Under the pieces are notes generated by a model. The model was not told the origin of the DNA, made no database searches, and worked only from the letters and a program-made list of their open reading frames with translations. The position numbers and the translations under genes were made by a program. 64,000 nucleotides of DNA from Phascolarctobacterium faecium DSM 14760 (GTDB lineage Bacteria; Bacillota; Negativicutes; Acidaminococcales; Acidaminococcaceae): positions 25,922 to 89,921 of the forward strand of contig NZ_QLTS01000002.1 in NCBI RefSeq assembly GCF_003269275.1. Reading direction: 5' to 3'. Positions 35,851 through 45,828 of this stretch are shown piece after piece (the stretch's first letter is position 1; every line of letters begins with the position of its first letter).

Positions 35851-37875
35851 TTATTGATTTTTAAGCTGACGTTCGGAATATTCATGAATTATATAATTTG
35901 TCAGCGCATCTTCATATTCTGTAGCCGGCGAAGGATTATCCATCTGATCTTCAAAAGACAGGTCAGCAGAATAATAGAATGCCTTTCCGCCAAAATATCC
36001 TAAAGCAAACGGCGTTTCGACACTTTCCAGCAAATTACGTCCCATAAAATCTTCCGGAGCCTTAAGACCAGCCAGATATAGTAAGGTCGGAGCCAAATCG
36101 ATCTGAGAAGCATAATCTTTCGTCATTAAATTATTCAACGGCTGTAAATTTTTAGATACGAAAAGCAACGGGATAGGGGCAATACTTTTCCTGTCATTCT
36201 CATTAGTTACGATTTTTGTATATTCTCCACCTGAATGAGGATTATGATCAGCTGTAATTATAAAGAGAGTCCTGTCATCCATCAAACCTTTAGCTTCAGC
36301 TTCCTCAAAAAAGTTTTTCAGTGTCTGATCGACCCAATACATGCCTCGAATCGTCACCAGCTCGTGATCGCGTACTGCCGGTGGCATATTCTCCCAGCTG
36401 ATACCATAGTAAGGATATGGCTGATGCATATCCAGCGTTTTGGTTACCAGCAGCATTTTATCTTTACGCCCGGCTTCTAAAAGCCGCAGCGTTTCCTTAT
36501 ACAACACATCATTATGATAACCCCAGCCGCTGGCACCGCTGTATCCCAGATCCTGCAGGTATTCTTTGGCATAATACTCCTGCATGCCAAACTGCTGCGG
36601 ATATTCGCGCACTTCATTACTATAATACTGACTGGACGCATTCATAAAAATACCGCGCCAGCCTGCTTCCTGTACAGATCTGAACAGGGACCCCTGCTTT
36701 GCACCGTTTATCTCTTCATCAAAAATCAGATGTGAACGAAAAGTCGCATTCAAGCCTTGCGTTGTCGGGATCGCTGAAGAATAGTAATTATCCAGGCGAG
36801 GATATTTTGCCAGCAAGCTGTCTAAAAACGGTGTCGTTTCCTGCGGAATATTTTTATTATAAAAACCTATATAATCACGATGTACTGATTCCAAAACCAG
36901 CAATACAATTTTATCATATTGTGCTTCCAACGGCTGCAGCACCTGCTGCGTCCTTAAAATCCCCAGTTCTTTCAGCACGCGTTCGTCTTTTGCTGTCAGA
37001 GGGCGCTGCTCAATATGTTTACGTCTGGCGATCTTATCCGTATCAAACAACATTTTGCTGGCAAAATTAATATTGACAGGCGTCGTCAATAAATTACGAT
37101 AATCACTGCGGATCATTTCACTGGTTTCGTCGCCCCAAACACAAACATATTCCGTCAAAATATATTTATTGACCTGCACCATTGACCAATATGAAAGATT
37201 CAAGCCCAGAAAAAATACGGATACGCACAACAGCGACCAGGCAAAATTCGGTTTACGTTTTTGAGGCTTCGTCACCCGGAATAACAATAAAACAGCAGCA
37301 ACAGCAAAACCTATCCCTGCAAGCTGTATCGCCGTCATACCTGATAAAACACCCTGAACAGCATAAATATTTAAATTTTTGAACAAAACACTTTCGACAT
37401 GCATCGAAGTCTGCCAAAAATAAAACGCATCAAAAATCATTGTCAGCGCAGTTATAAAATACACAGCAAAATAAACTGACTTCATTAGCATAGAAGGCCA
37501 TTTATGGTAACACATTGCCGCCAAAAGTACTAAAACAATATTATTGTTTAAACCTGTAAGGACAGCTAATACCGTTAAAAACCCTTTATCAAGGCTCAGC
37601 TGATTGACCATAAAGCCAGCAATCAGCAAATACAGCACACCGATAACAACCACCGGGAAATAACGTTTCGTACGATCAGCAAGACGATTTCTCCTGAAAT
37701 ACAATAAGCCCGCTACACCAGCTAAAAGCAGGTCCCGCAGGCAATTATTAACGACCGTCATCCACCATTCGTCTTCAGGAAACGGTACTATTTCAATATA
37801 AAATTGACGCGCAAAAAATGCTTCAGCCGCAAAAAGCAGCAAAAGAATTACCAAGATAATACTGCGCCTATACAT
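35851..37875 (-). CDS. LtaS-like sulfatase-fold phosphotransferase (alkaline phosphatase superfamily)
   Basis: 674 residues. Five to six N-terminal helices (to about 250) anchor an external catalytic domain (about 330-640). Metal and catalytic motifs are LLVLESVHRDYIG (first metal Glu), SSAIPTTQGLNATF (candidate nucleophile Thr), and ITADHNPHSGG (metal Asp and His). LtaS-type enzymes move glycerophosphate or similar groups from phosphatidylglycerol and leave diacylglycerol. No lipoteichoic acid is expected in a diderm, so the product is probably a periplasmic or LPS-linked modification. It lies 18 nt after a diacylglycerol kinase gene, which fits recycling of that lipid. Confidence 0.8.
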   Translation of the reverse strand: MYRRSIILVILLLLFAAEAFFARQFYIEIVPFPEDEWWMTVVNNCLRDLLLAGVAGLLYFRRNRLADRTKRYFPVVVIGVLYLLIAGFMVNQLSLDKGFLTVLAVLTGLNNNIVLVLLAAMCYHKWPSMLMKSVYFAVYFITALTMIFDAFYFWQTSMHVESVLFKNLNIYAVQGVLSGMTAIQLAGIGFAVAAVLLLFRVTKPQKRKPNFAWSLLCVSVFFLGLNLSYWSMVQVNKYILTEYVCVWGDETSEMIRSDYRNLLTTPVNINFASKMLFDTDKIARRKHIEQRPLTAKDERVLKELGILRTQQVLQPLEAQYDKIVLLVLESVHRDYIGFYNKNIPQETTPFLDSLLAKYPRLDNYYSSAIPTTQGLNATFRSHLIFDEEINGAKQGSLFRSVQEAGWRGIFMNASSQYYSNEVREYPQQFGMQEYYAKEYLQDLGYSGASGWGYHNDVLYKETLRLLEAGRKDKMLLVTKTLDMHQPYPYYGISWENMPPAVRDHELVTIRGMYWVDQTLKNFFEEAEAKGLMDDRTLFIITADHNPHSGGEYTKIVTNENDRKSIAPIPLLFVSKNLQPLNNLMTKDYASQIDLAPTLLYLAGLKAPEDFMGRNLLESVETPFALGYFGGKAFYYSADLSFEDQMDNPSPATEYEDALTNYIIHEYSERQLKNQ

Positions 37876-37893
37876 ATTTTCACATCCGCTTAC

Positions 37894-38832
37894 TTATGCT
37901 AAAAAGTTGATTGGAACAGGATGCAGCTCTATCTGCAGCGGTGCTGAAGTAATAGCATCCCCATCAAGCTCAGCAGCGAAATCTTCCACATTACAACGAA
38001 TCTCTATTTTCTGCGCATGCCTGATGATGATACTTTTATCAAGCTGCAGCGCTTCCATCGCAATGACTGCTGCATAGCGCATAAAGTCAGCCCTGGTATC
38101 ACCGGTAAAAATAGCTACATGCAGCTGCGGCACACATAATGAAGCCCCATTGAACAAGCTATAACGGCCTGCATAATAACGGCTTTTACCAACGATTACA
38201 GACGAAGCCTCATACCATTCTTCCTCATCATCTAACCGCACCTGAAACTTATAGCGCCAGTTACTATAGACAAATTCTTTCCGCATCATCTCTGTTCCCT
38301 GCCAAACATAAGCCAGCTTTGACAGCAATTTCTTCTCCAGTTCAGATACGTTATCGACTACCAGCGAATCGAACCCGATCCCTGCTACCGTTAAAAAAAT
38401 ATGACCGTTGGCTTTACCCAGCTGCACAGGCGAAACAATTCCTTTGCTAACGCGTTTGACCCATTTTGCTGGATCATTGCTCATTAAAAGTTCTTTTGCT
38501 ACCAAATTAACTGTCCCTGCAGGAAAAACACTGACATACGGCATATGTTCATGTTTGGCAAAAACATCGATTATTGCACGCAAAGTGCCATCACCGCCTG
38601 CAACAATTATCCAGTCATATTTTTCCTGACAAATACGAGCTGCCAGACCTTCAACCTGCTCGAAAGACTTAATTTCAACAATTTCCAAGCTTTTCGGATC
38701 AATGACCTGTTTCAATCTTTTTTTTACTTCATTTACTCTTGCCAGCATACTTGCAAACAACTGCTTGCCAGAGTTCCGATTATAAACGATCATTACTTTT
38801 TGAAAAGCTGCAATGTCGACACGATTCGGCAT
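37894..38832 (-). CDS. diacylglycerol/lipid kinase family protein (DAGK catalytic domain)
   Basis: 312 residues. The N-terminal DAGK_cat domain shows MIVYNRNSG near 14, WIIVAGGDGTLRAIID near 73 (the GGDGT nucleotide motif), and VFPAGTVNLVAKEL near 100; the C-terminal half is the YegS/DgkB-like beta sandwich. It phosphorylates diacylglycerol or a related lipid at the membrane face. It is in an operon with the LtaS-like enzyme and has its own promoter near the end of gtrA. The specific lipid is inferred from context. Confidence 0.85.
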   Translation of the reverse strand: MPNRVDIAAFQKVMIVYNRNSGKQLFASMLARVNEVKKRLKQVIDPKSLEIVEIKSFEQVEGLAARICQEKYDWIIVAGGDGTLRAIIDVFAKHEHMPYVSVFPAGTVNLVAKELLMSNDPAKWVKRVSKGIVSPVQLGKANGHIFLTVAGIGFDSLVVDNVSELEKKLLSKLAYVWQGTEMMRKEFVYSNWRYKFQVRLDDEEEWYEASSVIVGKSRYYAGRYSLFNGASLCVPQLHVAIFTGDTRADFMRYAAVIAMEALQLDKSIIIRHAQKIEIRCNVEDFAAELDGDAITSAPLQIELHPVPINFLA

Positions 38833-38905
38833 ATCCTAATCTCCTATTTCATCAATCCAGCAAATACAACTGGCCTTACTTCATCGTTATAGCACAATCT
38901 ACCCA

Positions 38906-38933
38906 ATATTACCTGGCAGATACGCGCTGTCAA
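38906..38933 (-). promoter_or_regulatory. sigma-A-type promoter for the lipid kinase operon
   Basis: A perfect TTGACA and TAATAT at 16-nt spacing. The -35 box overlaps the gtrA stop codon. Confidence 0.65.
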
Positions 38934-39343
38934 AAAATCCACTTTTTACGGGCTAGATAATTCCAAATGACTACAATGCAGCTGGCCAATACTTTGGCAA
39001 ACATCGGCTGCAATAACATCATTCCTACAAAAATATACATTAAAATCAAATTAAAAGCAAGCCCCATAATACTAACGGCAAAAACTAAAGACAGTTCTTT
39101 ACCCTTTTCATATCTGGCACCGCTGGTAAAAACCAAAATATTACCCAGGAAATAATGATACAGCGTTGCCAGACAGAACGCTGCAGCCGTCGCCAGCATA
39201 TACTCCATACCTATCCCCTGGTTAAAGCCGTAAAAAAACGCCCACTCTACCAGCGCCGCCGTCCCGCCAACAAACAAATATAAAATTATCTTGATCCATT
39301 CTTTGTCAGTATAATCGACGCCGAACAACGTTTTTTTAGACAT
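38930..39343 (-). CDS. GtrA-family membrane protein
   Basis: 137 residues with four helices. The GtrA core YLFVGGTAALVEWAFFYGFNQ near residue 20, AFCLATLYHYFLGNILVF near 57, and VIWNYLARKKWIF at the end are all typical. GtrA proteins are thought to flip lipid-linked sugars for O-antigen or wall modification. The internal ATG is used, since GGAGCG lies 8 nt before and it falls after the stop of the GT4 gene. Last gene of the GT cluster. Confidence 0.85.
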   Translation of the reverse strand: MSKKTLFGVDYTDKEWIKIILYLFVGGTAALVEWAFFYGFNQGIGMEYMLATAAAFCLATLYHYFLGNILVFTSGARYEKGKELSLVFAVSIMGLAFNLILMYIFVGMMLLQPMFAKVLASCIVVIWNYLARKKWIF

Positions 39344-39362
39344 GTAAAGCGCTCCATAAAAT

Positions 39363-40556
39363 TTATTTACCGCTACCAATTCTGATTACATTATTTATCA
39401 AAGCTTCCCATTCATCCCATATTTTCCCAGGGGCAAAAGCTTTCATACTTTCCCTTGCATTTCCGCCTAATTTTCTTCTTAAATCAGCGTCAGACATTAA
39501 AAGTTTTAGTTTATCTGCAAAATCGTCTATGCCATCATCACATAAAAATCCATTAAAATTGTCAATTATCAATTCATTTACAGACGCACATGACTTATAT
39601 CCTATAGCTGGTAATCCCACACTCATCGCATCCATCAGTGCTAATGGCATACCCTCAAATTTACTTGGAAAAGCAAAAATATCTCCATCCATCAATTTAT
39701 TAATAATATCTTTAGTTTCACCCATCAAAAATACTTTCTCTTCTAATTTATTTTCTCCAATATAGTCAATTATTTCATTTTTATATTGATTTTGTTTTTC
39801 CGTATATGTGCCACCCCAAATTTCCAGTTGCCATTGAGGAAAATATTCCTTTATTTTATTAAAAGCGTTAATCAAAATTAATTGACGTTTATGATCACCA
39901 TCAATACGCCCAATATTTATAATTTTATTACAATTTTTAGTTTTTATAATTTTATCCGGCATATCCACTGTATTGGGAATATAAACAACTTCTATATTGC
40001 CGCAAAATTCTTTCACTATTTCTATATCTTTTCTACTTAAAACCTGTATACAATCAACTGACCTATATGCTTTTAACAAGCTGGGACTGATACGGTTTTT
40101 AGAAAAAAAGTGCACTGCTTCCATGTGCAGCATCGCTATTGTAGGTAAAGTATTTTTCAATAAACACTTTAAGACCAGCAAAGATTTAGGATCAAAAGTT
40201 ATAATAACATCAGGATTTATATTCTCAATTAACTTCGAAAAATCTTTTTTTATACGTCTCCCAAATCTTGTTTTAATATACATTTTATCTTTGTCAAGAG
40301 TCCCTAATATTCTAAAAAACTCTCTTTGTATGCGCAGGTAAAATGACCCTTTTTCAAAACATCCTTTGCCATTTAGGTTCACAAAGTTTACTTTATCCGA
40401 TAAATAAAAAAAAGGGTTACCACTTTTAGGGTCACTGCAAACTACGGTTACCTCGTGCCCACGATCAACAAGCTCGTTTGCCATACGGCAAAGCACCTTT
40501 TCTGCACCACCTGAAGAATTAACAACATTCCAAAAATCAGTTAACATGATATTCAT
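39363..40556 (-). CDS. glycosyltransferase family 4
   Basis: 397 residues, GT-B fold. It opens with NSSGGAEKVLCRMANEL (the Gly-rich acceptor loop), and the C-terminal domain has IINIGRIDGDHKRQ near 225 and the nucleotide-sugar EX7E-type region SKFEGMPLALMDAMSVG near 300. It transfers a sugar from a nucleotide sugar in LPS assembly; donor and acceptor are unknown. Its base composition is clearly AT-rich compared with gtrA and the lipid kinase downstream. Confidence 0.85.
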   Translation of the reverse strand: MNIMLTDFWNVVNSSGGAEKVLCRMANELVDRGHEVTVVCSDPKSGNPFFYLSDKVNFVNLNGKGCFEKGSFYLRIQREFFRILGTLDKDKMYIKTRFGRRIKKDFSKLIENINPDVIITFDPKSLLVLKCLLKNTLPTIAMLHMEAVHFFSKNRISPSLLKAYRSVDCIQVLSRKDIEIVKEFCGNIEVVYIPNTVDMPDKIIKTKNCNKIINIGRIDGDHKRQLILINAFNKIKEYFPQWQLEIWGGTYTEKQNQYKNEIIDYIGENKLEEKVFLMGETKDIINKLMDGDIFAFPSKFEGMPLALMDAMSVGLPAIGYKSCASVNELIIDNFNGFLCDDGIDDFADKLKLLMSDADLRRKLGGNARESMKAFAPGKIWDEWEALINNVIRIGSGK

Positions 40557-40572
40557 ATATCTATTACCTCTA

Positions 40573-41598
40573 TTATTTAACCTTGATTTTATCCCTAATT
40601 TTTTTCTCTATATTTTTAAAAAGTTTTTCCCAAATCACTAACAAGCTATAACCGCATTTAAAATTATCCAACAAAAATAGTTTCAAACATTTTGAACGTC
40701 CCAAGCTGTTTTTATACATATCAAGATTCTTGATCTCTAGTTTTATCTTGTTGAGTAAAGTTATTTTTTCTTCAGATTCTTCTACATTTTCAACATTACA
40801 GCGTAAATCGTATAAACTACGCAAATATCTGATATCAAAATTAGATTTTAGCTTGCAATTATTTATTTCAACTAATTTTTTTTCGAATAGTTTTAATTGT
40901 TCTAATGCCAAAGTATTTTTCATCAAAACAGTATCCCTGTTTTCTGTGATACTTCCTTTTCGTAGAATCCTATAATTATATAACGGCTTATTAATATATA
41001 CAATTTTGCTGGCATTGTACAACCACTGAAATACTGTAAAAAAGTCTTCATTATACCTTATTTCTGGAAACTTGATGCTTTTGACAACATTTTTTTTTAA
41101 TAATTTATTCCAAACTGGCCAATCCATAGATTGCACATAAAATTCTGCCATATCCAAATTACTCAAAATCTTTTTTTGTTCTGCAAATTCATATCCTGAA
41201 ACTCCAGATATTAGCCCTCTATTTATAGTTATCCATCTACAACATACAATATCAGCTTCATCTTCTTTCATTGATTTATACATTTCCAAAAACATTTCCA
41301 AATCACAGTAATCATCTGGATCTACAAAGCCAATAAGTTCTCCTTCAGCTACTTCTAAGCCTTTATTTCTAGCCGCACCGACACCTTGATTTATTTGGTG
41401 AAAACATTTTATTCTAGTATCCTTCAGAACATAATCATCACAAATTTCTCCACTGTTATCTGTAGACCCATCATCAATTAAAATAATTTCTAAATTTTTA
41501 TATGTTTGCTTAACCAGAGACTCAAGACATTCTTCAATGTAATCTTCAACATTATATACAGGCACAATTATACTAATCAAAGGTTTCTTTTCATCCAC
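40573..41598 (-). CDS. glycosyltransferase family 2
   Basis: 341 residues, GT-A fold. ISIIVPVYNVEDYIEECLES near the start and IILIDDGSTDNSGEICDDY give the nucleotide site, then GVGAARNKGLEVAEGE and GFVDPDDYCD (the DxD) near 90. The C-terminal 120 residues are helical and basic. The GTG chosen has AAGGAG at 9 nt and overlaps the ligase stop by 8 nt; an ATG ten codons earlier with GGGAGG is an alternative. It belongs to the AT-rich LPS cluster. Confidence 0.82.
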   Translation of the reverse strand: MDEKKPLISIIVPVYNVEDYIEECLESLVKQTYKNLEIILIDDGSTDNSGEICDDYVLKDTRIKCFHQINQGVGAARNKGLEVAEGELIGFVDPDDYCDLEMFLEMYKSMKEDEADIVCCRWITINRGLISGVSGYEFAEQKKILSNLDMAEFYVQSMDWPVWNKLLKKNVVKSIKFPEIRYNEDFFTVFQWLYNASKIVYINKPLYNYRILRKGSITENRDTVLMKNTLALEQLKLFEKKLVEINNCKLKSNFDIRYLRSLYDLRCNVENVEESEEKITLLNKIKLEIKNLDMYKNSLGRSKCLKLFLLDNFKCGYSLLVIWEKLFKNIEKKIRDKIKVK

Positions 41599-42784
41599 GG
41601 ATAAACTTCTCCTTTTGTAAATAAACATCTGCGATAGTTCCTCCCAAAAGGCACCAAAACAGTTGATAGTACTGCTTAACAATAAACTGATAATCTACCA
41701 TATTATTTATAAATAACGCAGCCACTGCATATAACATGGCTCTTGCCATTAGATTTCCCCTATTTTTCGCAGACCAATAAACAATATATACAAATAAAGC
41801 CATTAGCGGAACGGTTCCAATCAAGCCCATTTCTGTTAGATAATGCAAAATAATATTATGAGGAGAATCTAAATGCGGCTCACGCGCTTTAACATTTATA
41901 TAATTTCCATTAATATAAATATCGTTGAATTGCCTTAATCCCACCCCATGAACAGGAAAATCTTTAATCATATTTAAAGAAGATCCCCATAATAATATTC
42001 GCTCATCATCGCCACTTATTTTACTGGTATTTGACAATCTTTGCAAAATACCAGGTTTAGTTTTTGGCTCATCGTCCATAATAAATAATAAGCTACCCAA
42101 AGCCACTATGCTCAACAGCAAAGCAATCATTTGCCGCCAAGTAAAACTCCATCTTATTCTTAATTCATTAAAACAATAAACTAATGAAACAAAGGCCAAC
42201 GCCAAAAATGAGCCTCTGGACTGACTTATCACAATACCACTCCAAAATATCAGCCAGTTTACAATATTAATCAACAAATTAGGAATGTTGAGTAAAACAA
42301 ACGGTGCTGCTAAAGCTATGATAGCGGAAAAACTATTAGGGCCTGTAGACATGCTCCCAGAGCGGTTCAAACCCAAAACGATGTCCTGATAACCAGCGTA
42401 AGCACATAAAATGATCCCCCCTAATGCTAACCCACTTACAAATAAATAACGACCGATATTCTCCCGTATCCATAACCCGTATATTGCAATTCCAGGTAAT
42501 ATCCAATAGCAATACCTTCTTGCCCACTTCATGCTGACAGCAAAATCAGTACTATAATAATTACTAGCCAGTAACCCTACACAAAAACAAATTATCAAAA
42601 ACAAAAATTTACGCTCAAAATTTTGCCACCGTTCTTTATCTTTCTTAAAATTTAATACACAAATAAAAAACGCAAGGTATAAAATACCATTTGTAAAATT
42701 CATTTCATGCAGCATTATTCCAATCGGCAAAAGGAACAAACACAACAAACGTAATATCTGTAATACTTTTCTATAAATCAACAT
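41591..42784 (-). CDS. O-antigen ligase (WaaL/RfaL-like)
   Basis: 397 residues with about eleven helices and one longer external loop near 250-300, the layout of Wzy/WaaL proteins. Motifs are SQSRGSFLALAFVSLVY near 187 (the conserved Arg) and DFPVHGVGLRQFNDIY near 280, followed by PHNIILHYLTEMGLIG near 300, with the His used by ligases. It joins O-antigen from undecaprenyl diphosphate to lipid A-core at the periplasmic face. A polymerase role is an alternative. It is within the GT cluster. Ribosome site weak. Confidence 0.8.
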   Translation of the reverse strand: MLIYRKVLQILRLLCLFLLPIGIMLHEMNFTNGILYLAFFICVLNFKKDKERWQNFERKFLFLIICFCVGLLASNYYSTDFAVSMKWARRYCYWILPGIAIYGLWIRENIGRYLFVSGLALGGIILCAYAGYQDIVLGLNRSGSMSTGPNSFSAIIALAAPFVLLNIPNLLINIVNWLIFWSGIVISQSRGSFLALAFVSLVYCFNELRIRWSFTWRQMIALLLSIVALGSLLFIMDDEPKTKPGILQRLSNTSKISGDDERILLWGSSLNMIKDFPVHGVGLRQFNDIYINGNYINVKAREPHLDSPHNIILHYLTEMGLIGTVPLMALFVYIVYWSAKNRGNLMARAMLYAVAALFINNMVDYQFIVKQYYQLFWCLLGGTIADVYLQKEKFIRG

Positions 42785-42800
42785 GCCTAAGACTGCACTC

Positions 42801-43691
42801 CTATCTCACCGTCAAAATTAAAGGTGCTAAAACTGTACCAATATTCATGACAACTTTAAAAAAACGCGCTGCAATTTTCTCTTTATCAAATGTAAAGATT
42901 ACCAAACATAGTCTCACTATTCGTAATGGTAACTGTAAAAAGTTTTTTAAATATTCAGAAATTCCAAATCTATGATATTGTGTAATTCCTTCATAAAAGT
43001 ACCTTCTAGTAAACCATTTAACTGTCATACGTTCCTTAGCAATATAATGTTTCACCGGAGCAAATTCTGTAAACCCACACAAATGTACCTTCCCCATTAC
43101 TTTACAAAAAAATTCATTATCCTCGCCAGATAAAAGAACATTTCCATTATATCCAAGAGTATAATCAAACAGTATCTTTTTTGATTTGACAATATCCATA
43201 CGCAGCATAACATTACCACCAGCTGCCATTCTAACAGAATACACACCGATACCACGTACATTTAAATTAAAGGCATGAAAATCATATGGCATCCACGCAG
43301 GCGGCGTGATTTCAAAGCAAGGTATGTGTGGTCCTCCAACAACAGCAATACGTTCGTCAAGCTGAAAACAGTCCAGCATTCTTAAAATCCAATCTTCCTT
43401 GACTGTTTCATCGTCATCGAGCATTCCCAAATATTCTGTATCCTTGCCACATTTGTTCAGCAGGCAGTTCCTAGCATATGCCAGTCCTTGTTTTTCTTCA
43501 AAAACATATTTGACTTTTTCAAAACCCGAAACAATTTGGGCCGTTTGATCTGTAGAATTATTATCTACCACTATAATCTCAAAGTTCGGATAATCTAATT
43601 TTATTAAAGACTGCAGTAGTCTTCTTAAATCTTTACACCTGTTATATGTACAAACACCAATAACAACTTTAGGGCAATCAGTTTTTTTCAT
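42801..43691 (-). CDS. glycosyltransferase family 2
   Basis: 296 residues. VVIGVCTYNRCKDLRRLLQSL near the start, IIVVDNNSTDQT near 38, and LGMLDDDETVKEDW near 87 (DxD) form the GT-A site. A C-terminal hydrophobic stretch (LPLRIVRLCLVIF) may tie it to the membrane. Its start overlaps the GT9 gene by 14 nt, so translation is coupled. It probably adds a sugar to LPS core or O-antigen; specificity is unknown. Confidence 0.82.
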   Translation of the reverse strand: MKKTDCPKVVIGVCTYNRCKDLRRLLQSLIKLDYPNFEIIVVDNNSTDQTAQIVSGFEKVKYVFEEKQGLAYARNCLLNKCGKDTEYLGMLDDDETVKEDWILRMLDCFQLDERIAVVGGPHIPCFEITPPAWMPYDFHAFNLNVRGIGVYSVRMAAGGNVMLRMDIVKSKKILFDYTLGYNGNVLLSGEDNEFFCKVMGKVHLCGFTEFAPVKHYIAKERMTVKWFTRRYFYEGITQYHRFGISEYLKNFLQLPLRIVRLCLVIFTFDKEKIAARFFKVVMNIGTVLAPLILTVR

Positions 43692-44787
43692 TTTTCATAG
43701 TCCCTTCATATGTTTGCCCCTGCAACTGCCTAACCATTATATCTACCTTTTCCATTATCATATCTACCGAAATATCATAGAGACATTTAAACCCGCATGT
43801 TTCACGCAAATTTTTATTGCATTCTCCAATGCACCCACAACTTCCACCAACTGTTAATGTTTTTTTGTGAAGTGGTTTAAACTGAACTAAAGGCGAATTA
43901 GTAAAAATAGTTACTGTAGGGCAACCAGCAGCTGCTGCAAAATGGCCCATACCATTATCTAAATTTATTAAAAAATCGACTTGTTGAAAAAGTGCGTTAA
44001 GTTGTACTAAATTAGTTTTTCCACATAAATCAAATGTTAGTACTGTTCCCCCTATCTCTTTTTTTATCTTATCTATTACAATTCGATCATTATTAATACC
44101 TGCAAAAATAATTACAATTTGATATTTTCTTGCCATATTATTAATTAAATCAATAAAAATCTGCGGTGGTATGTTTTTATTGCTATCAACAGTATTCACA
44201 CTCATCACAATTTTTAATGCTGCTTCCGGTAATTCATTTAACTGTTTTTCTATATACGTTATACTTTCAAAGTCCGCTTTTTTGAAAGCAGGAACAAAAA
44301 AAGATCCATCAAATTCATTTAAGAACAGTCTGACTAAATACTGAAAATTCTCTGCCGCAGAATGTTTTTTTACATCATAGTCTTTTAATCTAAAATAATC
44401 CGAAAAAAAGAACCTTTCAGTACCTGCTTGCCATCCAAAAAGACTTTCCGACCCTACCCTTGTTGGTATTCCAGCCAACCACATCATTGCCGACAACCTT
44501 AATCTCGGATCTAATGATATAGAGAGATCAAAATTATATTTTTTTATTTCTTTGGCCATTCTGAAAACCGAAAAATAATCACCTTTACTTTTATACTTAT
44601 ATGGTATTACGTACTCAATATTATCTATATTTTTAAACAAATCAACCAATTCCGGTTTAACTAAATATGATATCCTGGCATCCGGATATTGCTGTTTCAG
44701 TAACGGAATAAGAGTAGTTGCATGTATTAAATCTCCTAAATGCATTACGGCATCAATCAAAATATTATTATACTTGGGCTTCATCAT
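43678..44787 (-). CDS. glycosyltransferase family 9 (heptosyltransferase-like)
   Basis: 369 residues. ILIDAVMHLGDLIHATTLIPLLK at the start is the GT9 acceptor domain signature, and FLINLDNGMGHFAAAAGCP near 275 is the donor site DxGxxH-type motif. The tail has a Cys cluster, CGCIGEC then CGFKC. ADP-heptose is the usual donor, which the hld/gmh genes here can supply. The second ATG is used, with GGAG at 5 nt. Confidence 0.83.
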   Translation of the reverse strand: MMKPKYNNILIDAVMHLGDLIHATTLIPLLKQQYPDARISYLVKPELVDLFKNIDNIEYVIPYKYKSKGDYFSVFRMAKEIKKYNFDLSISLDPRLRLSAMMWLAGIPTRVGSESLFGWQAGTERFFFSDYFRLKDYDVKKHSAAENFQYLVRLFLNEFDGSFFVPAFKKADFESITYIEKQLNELPEAALKIVMSVNTVDSNKNIPPQIFIDLINNMARKYQIVIIFAGINNDRIVIDKIKKEIGGTVLTFDLCGKTNLVQLNALFQQVDFLINLDNGMGHFAAAAGCPTVTIFTNSPLVQFKPLHKKTLTVGGSCGCIGECNKNLRETCGFKCLYDISVDMIMEKVDIMVRQLQGQTYEGTMKNEKN

Positions 44788-44798
44788 AAACACTCCTG

Positions 44799-45740
44799 TT
44801 ATTTAACAAAAATTTTCAACCATAAATCTGCTATTTTCAGTCTTATAATCTGCCTGCAGATAGATTTCCCCTGCATATTTTTACTCGGCTGTGGCATATT
44901 TACTTCTGAAAAATCTGTATTTGATAAATACAAATAATATTTGTCATTAAAGCCGCTATATTTTGGAAATTCCCAAGGCTTATATCTACCGGCATAGTGA
45001 ACAATTGCAGGCACTGCTTTTGCGCATACTGCAGCATTGCGAAATTTAGAATTGAGTAATATCTTGCTGAATAAATAGAATACAGGTGGAATAACATTCC
45101 ACCTCAACGGTATTTCATACCAATTATTCATAAAAATTTTATTTAACGCATCCTGATCATGATGCGGTAGTTGTTCTTTTTGTGCAAAGTCCAAAACTTT
45201 TTGACCATAGCCATTTATGCGCCATTCTTCAACATTAATAATTAGAACTCCAGAGTTAAAGTATCTGTAACTATCTGTTATCCCTATCACAGCCTTTTTC
45301 TCTTTCCGCATTCTCGAGGATGTAATTATCCCGTAGTCAAGCACCGCACCCACTGGAAATTTACAAATATCAATTTTCCACAAATTAAAAATATCTTCAC
45401 AAACCAGCAAATCCACGTCCAGATAGATAATCTTTTTTACATCTTCAGGTACCAAATCAGCAATCATCAGTCTGAAATACGCCGCTCGGCTTACATGTCC
45501 GCTTAAATAAATGTTTTTTAGCTTGTCATGTCCTATATCAATAAATTCTATTTTCGCATTAAATTTTTCTACTGTTTTTTTTATAAGTTTTATTTTTTTA
45601 TCACTTATATCGTCACTTAAAACAAAAAAATGCAATTGATCTGCAAATTTTGTATTTTTCAGAATAGATACTGTAACAACTGCTACATGCTGTGCATAGT
45701 TATCATCAGAAGCTAATACGACATTTATATGTTTATCCAT
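44799..45740 (-). CDS. glycosyltransferase family 8
   Basis: 313 residues. VVLASDDNYAQHVAVVTVSIL near the start, IIYLDVDLLVCEDI near 90 (the DxD metal site) and YFNSGVLIINVEEWR near 145, then PHHDQDALN and VHYAGRYKPWE mark LPS galactosyl/glucosyltransferases of GT8. It adds a hexose to LPS core. The ATG used follows AAGGAT; the longer frame begins with TTG. First gene of the minus-strand GT cluster behind an extended -10 promoter. Confidence 0.85.
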   Translation of the reverse strand: MDKHINVVLASDDNYAQHVAVVTVSILKNTKFADQLHFFVLSDDISDKKIKLIKKTVEKFNAKIEFIDIGHDKLKNIYLSGHVSRAAYFRLMIADLVPEDVKKIIYLDVDLLVCEDIFNLWKIDICKFPVGAVLDYGIITSSRMRKEKKAVIGITDSYRYFNSGVLIINVEEWRINGYGQKVLDFAQKEQLPHHDQDALNKIFMNNWYEIPLRWNVIPPVFYLFSKILLNSKFRNAAVCAKAVPAIVHYAGRYKPWEFPKYSGFNDKYYLYLSNTDFSEVNMPQPSKNMQGKSICRQIIRLKIADLWLKIFVK

Positions 45741-45788
45741 AATAATATCCTTGTCCAATCCAACAAACTTTCCATATTATATTGTTTC

Positions 45789-45797
45789 ATTATACCA
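45789..45797 (-). promoter_or_regulatory. extended -10 promoter of the minus-strand GT cluster
   Basis: TGGTATAAT, preceded by TATA as in the promoter at 60075-60083. About 50 nt before the GT8 start. Confidence 0.6.
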
Positions 45798-45828
45798 TAT
45801 ATACTAGGATAATACAGCTATCATTTGC

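Noticed and set aside
39363..45758. Mobile element origin for the AT-rich glycosyltransferase cluster
   Set aside because: No transposase, integrase, direct repeats or IS ends were seen; AT richness is common in O-antigen loci.
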